Shown piece after piece: positions 8,275-11,490 of a DNA stretch of 11,490 nucleotides. The DNA is from Prevotellaceae bacterium (GTDB lineage: Bacteria; Bacteroidota; Bacteroidia; Bacteroidales; UBA932): NCBI GenBank assembly GCA_031288885.1, contig JAITQP010000153.1, positions 1 to 11,490 on the forward strand, in the 5' to 3' direction. How positions within the stretch are numbered: position 1 is the stretch's first letter; each line of letters starts with the position of its first letter. The translations under genes were made by a program, and so were the position numbers. The notes under the pieces are model-generated. The model worked only from the letters and a program-made list of their open reading frames with translations. It was not told the DNA's origin and did not search any database.

Positions 8275-8304
8275 CAAAGCTACATGAAAAATGTGAATTT
8301 TCAA
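8275..8304 (-). promoter_or_regulatory. Bacteroidetes-type promoter of rfbA with palindromic spacer
   Basis: Read on the minus strand, TTG at 8304-8302, a 19-base spacer and TAGCTTTG at 8282-8275 match the TTG/TAnnTTTG pattern, about 18 bases before the rfbA start codon. The spacer holds ACAT-GAAAA-ATGT (8282-8294). The block is strikingly similar to the spacer of the AAA-ATPase promoter at 664-694. Confidence 0.75.
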
Positions 8305-8363
8305 AGCGTACGCGCAAATGAAAAAATATTGAATGTGGATTTTTGGTAAAAAAATCACTCCGC

Positions 8364-8396
8364 TTGCTTACATCCAAGAAAAATGTTTTATCTTTG
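8364..8396 (+). promoter_or_regulatory. Promoter reading into the hairpin-module array
   Basis: TATCTTTG at 8389-8396 is a perfect TAnnTTTG element; TTG at 8364-8366 lies 22 bases upstream, slightly longer than usual. No gene starts just downstream, so the transcript (from about 8403) would be the first structured module. The promoter is divergent from that of rfbA. Confidence 0.6.
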
Positions 8397-8454
8397 CACC
8401 CGTACACATAAAATTTTTTTGCCTATGGCACATACAGCGCGGTAATGCGCACTC

Positions 8455-8638
8455 AAGACATACTAAAAAGCATTTAGCTTTTCTGCTATTGTAAAATCTG
8501 GCGATTGAATAATAGTATCAAAGAAAAAGTCGAATGTTCACGTTATTATGCGTGAACTTGACTTGTTTTCTTTGATACAAAGGTTACGCCAGATACCAAC
8601 AATAGCGGGAAACAGTTAAGTTTCACGCTCTTTTTATG
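8455..8638 (+). ncRNA. Structured module 1: candidate small RNA or RNA-forming repeat
   Basis: On the plus strand this segment folds into a nested rod. A small hairpin AAAAGC/GCTTTT (8466-8482) comes first. An outer stem pairs 8485-8492 with 8599-8606 and 8496-8503 with 8587-8594, closing an asymmetric internal loop. A perfect 13-base stem pairs 8515-8527 with 8566-8578, then AAGTC/GACTT (8527-8531, 8560-8564). A 7-base apical stem pairs 8536-8542 with 8551-8557 around an 8-base loop. A terminator-like hairpin follows at 8605-8635. A TAnnTTTG promoter ends 59 bases upstream, so the predicted transcript is about 230 bases. Module 2 repeats the whole design. I do not recognise a named RNA family; a 6S-like rod, an attenuator and a MITE are all possible. 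Confidence 0.5.
8605..8635 (+). terminator. Intrinsic terminator-like hairpin of module 1
   Basis: GCGGGAAAC (8605-8613) and GTTTCACGC (8620-8628) form a 9-base stem with one mismatch and a six-base loop, AGTTAA, followed by TCTTTTT. The first two stem bases are shared with the outer stem of module 1, so the two helices would compete at that junction. Confidence 0.65.
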
Positions 8639-8649
8639 CTCCATTCCTA

Positions 8650-8722
8650 ATTGTGCAGAAAGGGCGGGCATGGATGGCACAATCAACAGCGTGAAACGAT
8701 TAAGTTTCGCGCTTTTTTTATG
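8650..8722 (+). ncRNA. Short middle module of the array (hairpin plus terminator)
   Basis: ATTGTGC (8650-8656) pairs with GCACAAT (8677-8683) around a 20-base loop. It is followed by the same terminator and tail seen in the long modules. The stretch CAACAGCGTGAAAC aligns with CAATAGCGGGAAAC of module 1, so this looks like a module whose long inner hairpin has been lost or replaced. No promoter is seen directly before it. Confidence 0.35.
8689..8719 (+). terminator. Intrinsic terminator-like hairpin of the middle module
   Basis: GCGTGAAAC (8689-8697) and GTTTCGCGC (8704-8712) pair over nine positions with one G-U wobble and a GATTAA loop, followed by seven T. This is the best stem of the three related terminators. 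Confidence 0.7.
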
Positions 8723-8735
8723 TCCATTTCTACGT

Positions 8736-8922
8736 AAGACATACCAAAAGCATTAGCTTTTTTCTTTGCTATTGTAAAATCTGGCGATTGAATAATAGTA
8801 TCCAAAGAGAAAGTTGAAAGTTCGCGCTATGCGTGGGCTTAACTTGACTTTTTGGGCGCTACGGTTACGCCAAATACCATTCAATAGCGGGAAGCAGCTG
8901 AGTTTCTCGCTTTTTTTATGTC
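8736..8922 (+). ncRNA. Structured module 2: second full copy of the hairpin module
   Basis: This is a direct repeat of module 1 at a distance of 281 bases. Bases 8767-8802 are identical to 8484-8519 (36 bases). The small hairpin AAAAGC/GCTTTT is kept (8746-8761), and the outer stem arms correspond to GCTATTG and CAATAGC. The apical stem is GTTCGCG (8820-8826) with CGTGGGC (8832-8838). Compared with module 1, three bases of this stem differ, and all give G-U wobbles, so pairing in RNA is kept. The lower part of the inner hairpin is less regular than in module 1. The ends carry imperfect inverted repeats: GACATACCAAAAGC at 8738-8751 is the inverse of 8909-8922 at 12 of 14 positions. No promoter directly upstream. 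Confidence 0.5.
8887..8917 (+). terminator. Intrinsic terminator-like hairpin of module 2
   Basis: GCGGGAAGC (8887-8895) and GTTTCTCGC (8902-8910) pair over nine positions with two G-U wobbles and a loop AGCTGA, followed by seven T. An ATG at 8918 directly abuts the T-tract and opens into the lipoprotein frame, but the same TTTATGTCC tail recurs after the other terminators and so is part of the repeat. Confidence 0.65.
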
Positions 8923-9124
8923 CACTCCTCATATACCTCGCTTACAAACGCGAGCCACGGAGTCACAAACCGTTATTACTCCCCTTTCGGGAAAAAGCGT
9001 GAGGTGGAAGCCCAACCACCGGTACAAATGGGCAGAGGAGCAGAAACCTCTCAAAAAACGGGCGAACTACTTTCCCACGAAAAGCCTCAAGAGTAGAGGG
9101 AATATTTGTTTTAATTATTTAGCT
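8923..9124 (+). promoter_or_regulatory. Hairpin-rich leader of the FN3 lipoprotein gene
   Basis: About 200 bases between module 2 and the chosen start. Small stems are visible: CTCGC/GCGAG (8937-8941, 8950-8954), GGTGG/CCACC (9003-9007, 9016-9020) and AGAGG/CCTCT (9034-9038, 9047-9051). AATATTTG at 9100-9107 is one base from TAnnTTTG and could be a weak promoter about 18 bases before ATG 9125. The region also stays open in frame with the gene, so part of it could be coding. Confidence 0.3.
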
Positions 9125-10873
9125 ATGAACCAAATTGACTTGAAGCAATCCGCCGATTGGGGCGGGAGCGCAATGGAGACCGGAAACCATTTCAAAAACG
9201 GGGCGATTCTGAAAAGCCAAACGAGTAGGGAGAATTTCAGCGCAAAAACGTTGCTTTGCATCCTTTTTGCTGCCCTAATCGCTGGCGGATTTGTACTATT
9301 CAGCGCATGCGGCGAGGACGAAAAAACCTCCCCACCAGTAAGCGTAACCGTTAGCGGCACAGTGTATGATGCTAATAACAATACCGTTAACGGTGCAGAG
9401 CTGTTGCTGGAGGGAAAAGAGACCTATGAGGCAACTACGCGAAGCAACGGAAAATTTCGCTTTTCGGGCGTAGCGCCGGGAGAGTATGAGCTGCAAGTGG
9501 AAGTAAGCGGGCGGAACTATCTAAGCGAGGAGGTTACCATACCGGCGAAAGAGGAGTACGAGCAGGACATAACACTCTCCAGCTACAACCCAAATGGGAA
9601 CAACAACGGTAACAACGGAGGAAATGATGATAACGGAGGAAACAACAACGGAGGAAATGGTGATAACGGAGGAAATGATGATGGCGGAGGAAGCACCACA
9701 ACTCCCTCTGCGCCCACGGGTGTAACAGCAACCGCTCAATCATCAAGCAGCATAAGCATTTCGTGGAGTGCCGTATCAGGAGCTACAAGTTATAAGGTGT
9801 ACTATGCAACCAGCAGTTCCGGCACAAAAAGTCTGGTCTATACAGTCACTTCAACTTCCTACACTCACACAGGGTTGACAGCAAATACCACGTACTATTA
9901 CTATGTAAAAGCTGTCAACAGTGCAGGAGAAAGCGGTTATTCGTCTTCTACTTCCGCAAAAACATCTTCTTCATCCTCAGGTGGCGACGGTGGCAGTACC
10001 ACAGCGCCTTCTGCGCCCACGGGGGTAGCGGTGTCAAACGAGGGCACCCTCCTTATTCCAACCATTATCGTTAGATGGAATAGCGTTTCAGGCGCCACAA
10101 GTTACAAAGTTTACCGTAGCGCTACTGCTTCAGGTACATATTCTCAAGTTGGCAGCGCAACAACCTCCACGTCACTTATTGATAATAGCCCGCGCACAGG
10201 AACCACCTACTACAAAGTGAAAGCCGTCAATAGCGCTGGGGAAAGCGATTTTAGTGCATCTGCTTCCGTAACGTACGATCCGACGGCTGTAGTTCCCTGC
10301 GCTGTCGGCAGCCTTTCCACATCGGGCAATGCCACCCGCATAACTGTTACATGGTCGGCGCCATCGACTTCAGCCGGCTGTGGAGCGCCAACAGGTTATA
10401 AGGTGTATAAGACAAACCCGAATACAGGAACGGCTGAGTTGAAGCAAACAATAACAACAGCAAGCACTCGAACCTACCAAGACGATGCTGCCCATCCGGG
10501 CGTCAACCGATATGGAGTGGTACCCTACAACAGCTACGGCGACGGAACGGCGAGGTATGCGTTCTCTTCGGAAATGCCTTTGAGCACACCTACCAATTTT
10601 ACAGCAACTAAATCTGGAAACAGCGTAGTGTTTTCATGGACCGTAGTCGCGGGAGCAACCGAATATCAGATCTTTTTCAACACAACTTCAAGTGGAGGAT
10701 ATATATTGTTTACGTCGGTTAACGGGGGTAATGTAACAACCAAAACCGAACCTACATCTATCCTTTCTGGTACTACTATTTATTTTAAAATTAAAGCAAG
10801 ATGGATGACGAACTATGGAAGTCCGACCTATGTAGATAGTGAACTCAGTAGTTACAAAAGTGTAACTTTTTAA
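9125..10873 (+). CDS. Surface lipoprotein: carboxypeptidase-regulatory-like domain plus four fibronectin type III domains
   Basis: From ATG 9125 the product is 582 residues. A hydrophobic segment (about 43-59) ends in LFSAC, a lipobox with Cys62, so it is probably a lipoprotein of the outer envelope. The n-region is unusually long, and ATG 9173 (lipobox Cys at 46) or a later start is possible. Residues about 72-153 form a CarboxypepD_reg-like beta-sandwich (VSGTVYDANN, GKFRFSGVAPGEYELQV). An Asn/Gly/Asp linker spans 156-188. FN3-like domains lie at about 190-278, 291-382, 386-482 and 485-582. The first three show the typical Trp-Ser, YKVY and (for the first two) VNSAGES features; the fourth is more divergent. 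No catalytic domain is seen; an adhesive or glycan-binding surface role is inferred. A strong terminator follows at 10909. Confidence 0.82.
   Translation: MNQIDLKQSADWGGSAMETGNHFKNGAILKSQTSRENFSAKTLLCILFAALIAGGFVLFSACGEDEKTSPPVSVTVSGTVYDANNNTVNGAELLLEGKETYEATTRSNGKFRFSGVAPGEYELQVEVSGRNYLSEEVTIPAKEEYEQDITLSSYNPNGNNNGNNGGNDDNGGNNNGGNGDNGGNDDGGGSTTTPSAPTGVTATAQSSSSISISWSAVSGATSYKVYYATSSSGTKSLVYTVTSTSYTHTGLTANTTYYYYVKAVNSAGESGYSSSTSAKTSSSSSGGDGGSTTAPSAPTGVAVSNEGTLLIPTIIVRWNSVSGATSYKVYRSATASGTYSQVGSATTSTSLIDNSPRTGTTYYKVKAVNSAGESDFSASASVTYDPTAVVPCAVGSLSTSGNATRITVTWSAPSTSAGCGAPTGYKVYKTNPNTGTAELKQTITTASTRTYQDDAAHPGVNRYGVVPYNSYGDGTARYAFSSEMPLSTPTNFTATKSGNSVVFSWTVVAGATEYQIFFNTTSSGGYILFTSVNGGNVTTKTEPTSILSGTTIYFKIKARWMTNYGSPTYVDSELSSYKSVTF
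9593..9690 (+). repeat. Purine-rich tandem repeat encoding the Asn/Gly linker
   Basis: The motif AACGGAGGAAA recurs in imperfect 15- and 18-base units, encoding runs of Asn, Gly and Asp between the lipoprotein's first domain and its FN3 domains. All unit lengths are multiples of three, so copy-number change alters spacer length but keeps frame. Confidence 0.8.
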
Positions 10874-10908
10874 TCCTGATAGACAACCCTATTGGAATTT
10901 CGTTGACT

Positions 10909-10945
10909 TCCCCCTTGAGATAACCTTTCTCAAGGGGGATTTTTT
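10909..10945 (+). terminator. Strong intrinsic terminator after the FN3 lipoprotein gene
   Basis: TCCCCCTTGAGA (10909-10920) and TCTCAAGGGGGA (10928-10939) form a perfect 12-base stem with a 7-base loop, followed by six T. It lies 36 bases after the stop codon and separates this gene from the next. Confidence 0.93.
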
Positions 10946-10967
10946 CTAAAACGACAACTAAAAACAC

Positions 10968-10975
10968 TATCTTTG
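10968..10975 (+). promoter_or_regulatory. TAnnTTTG promoter element of the last gene
   Basis: TATCTTTG lies 20 bases before the ATG at 10995. No clear TTG is found 20 bases upstream, where the terminator's T-tract lies, so only the -7 half is supported. The predicted transcript start near 10982 favours ATG 10995 over the ATG at 10985, whose frame stops after 37 codons. Confidence 0.6.
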
Positions 10976-10994
10976 CTGCTTCAAATGAAAAACA

Positions 10995-11490
10995 ATGAAA
11001 AACGTGGAAGAAGCACTGAAAGGGTTGAAAATATTGCAGGCATTTTTCGATGGCAAGACAGGATTGTTAGGCAATTTAAACAACCCACAAATAGGTAGCA
11101 TAAACATCTACAGCGGACAGGCTGGCAGTGAAGCAAAACAATATAAGGATGGCTATGGATTAGAACATATTGTTGCACGGCGATGGCAGGAGGGAAATAA
11201 TGTTATCGAAACATTGTTTGGCATTAACGAGACCTTAACGAAAGGGCATGTTGTAAAAGAGTATGGCGGAGATATAGGGCGTATTGAGCTGCAACACGGG
11301 AGCTACATAGCTATTGTTGCAAAACAGAGGTTTGGAGAAAAAGAGCAATGGCATTTGACAGGTTTTAAGGTAAAATCGGTTGCTGAAAGGGAGTCTTACA
11401 ACCCTAAAAGCTACGCACTCTACTCCTCCGGTAGCCGTAGTAAGGTGGTTGCCGATTTCAGGGCAAAGATAATATTTCCGTTTGGAAGTC
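10995..11490 (+). CDS. Protein resembling Barnase/EndoU/ColicinE5/RelE-like nuclease domains, C-terminus cut by window edge
   Basis: The frame is open for 165 codons to the window edge. No signal peptide is present. After about 45 residues, the core reads YGLEHIVARR, then a helix, ETLTKGHVVKEY, GRIELQHGSYIAIVAK and QWHLTGFKV. The order 'G-L-x-H-I, helix, x-x-G-x-V, beta strand, beta strand, W-x-L-T-G-(F/Y)' resembles the PBECR-type domains (phage Barnase-EndoU-ColicinE5/D-RelE-like, also DUF3519-like) found in phage polyvalent proteins and predicted endoribonuclease toxins. His near residue 63 and an Arg would be candidate catalytic residues. This is recognition of pattern only; nuclease activity is inferred. 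It has its own promoter half-site and sits behind a strong terminator, so it is transcribed alone. No immunity gene is visible inside the window. Confidence 0.5.
   Translation, partial: MKNVEEALKGLKILQAFFDGKTGLLGNLNNPQIGSINIYSGQAGSEAKQYKDGYGLEHIVARRWQEGNNVIETLFGINETLTKGHVVKEYGGDIGRIELQHGSYIAIVAKQRFGEKEQWHLTGFKVKSVAERESYNPKSYALYSSGSRSKVVADFRAKIIFPFGS

Noticed and set aside
7534..8349. A 271-codon plus-strand open frame opposite rfbA
   Set aside because: It is antisense to a full-length rfbA with all motifs, and its translation is Arg/His-rich with no recognisable domain.
8425..8445. A six-codon reading frame (MAHTAR) after the 8389 promoter, considered as a leader peptide
   Set aside because: Too short to distinguish from chance, and it carries no run of a regulatory amino acid.
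8484..8802. The 36-base identical blocks considered as CRISPR repeats
   Set aside because: Only two copies 283 bases apart with a structured and homologous sequence between them; no spacers of uniform length and no cas genes.
8455..8922. Retron msr/msd RNA or a DGR template, suggested by the long inverted repeats
   Set aside because: No reverse transcriptase gene is in the window and no variable-repeat pair is seen; kept only as a remote possibility outside the window.

Overview
The window reads as a stretch of a Bacteroidetes chromosome, most likely order Bacteroidales. Several genes belong to families typical of that phylum: a Porin_10-type outer-membrane protein, a DUF3109 cysteine protein, a DUF5106-thioredoxin lipoprotein-like protein, a DUF1573 protein and a PF09820-type AAA-ATPase. 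At least four start regions carry the phylum's own promoter pattern (TTG, about 20 bases, then TAnnTTTG) instead of a -35/-10 promoter, and Shine-Dalgarno sequences are mostly absent. The species cannot be named from sequence alone.

Layout. 1-638 (-) is the N-terminal part of an AAA-ATPase cut by the window edge. A divergent promoter pair (664-751) separates it from a rightward unit of a putative porin (781-2925) and a DUF3109 protein (2925-3491) joined by a one-base stop/start overlap. After a 194-base gap comes a second rightward unit: DUF5106/thioredoxin-fold protein (3686-5182), DUF1573 protein (5216-5635), rdgB (5652-6233) and a NamZ-type exo-N-acetylmuramidase (6221-7390). rfbA (7387-8256, -) converges on it with overlapping stop codons. 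From about 8390 to 8920 there is no convincing gene but a tandem array of three related hairpin-plus-terminator modules. This is followed by a hairpin-rich leader and a large FN3-repeat lipoprotein gene (9125-10873), a perfect-stem terminator, and the 5' part of a gene whose product resembles phage-type Barnase/ColicinE5/RelE-like nuclease domains (10995 to the edge).

How the genes may work together. The central block is mostly envelope and housekeeping: outer-membrane porin, exported thiol-disulfide and DUF1573 proteins, muropeptide recycling (NamZ), dTDP-sugar supply (RfbA) and nucleotide-pool sanitation (RdgB). The right third is accessory in character.

The most interesting item is the 8455-8922 array. 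The two long modules share a 36-base identical block. In the apical stem checked pair by pair, every substitution between the copies still permits pairing, through G-U wobbles, which argues for a selected RNA structure. The same module also has imperfect terminal inverted repeats, so a MITE-like mobile origin is a serious competing explanation. A second point is a near-identical palindromic segment lying inside the promoter spacers of both the AAA-ATPase gene and rfbA.
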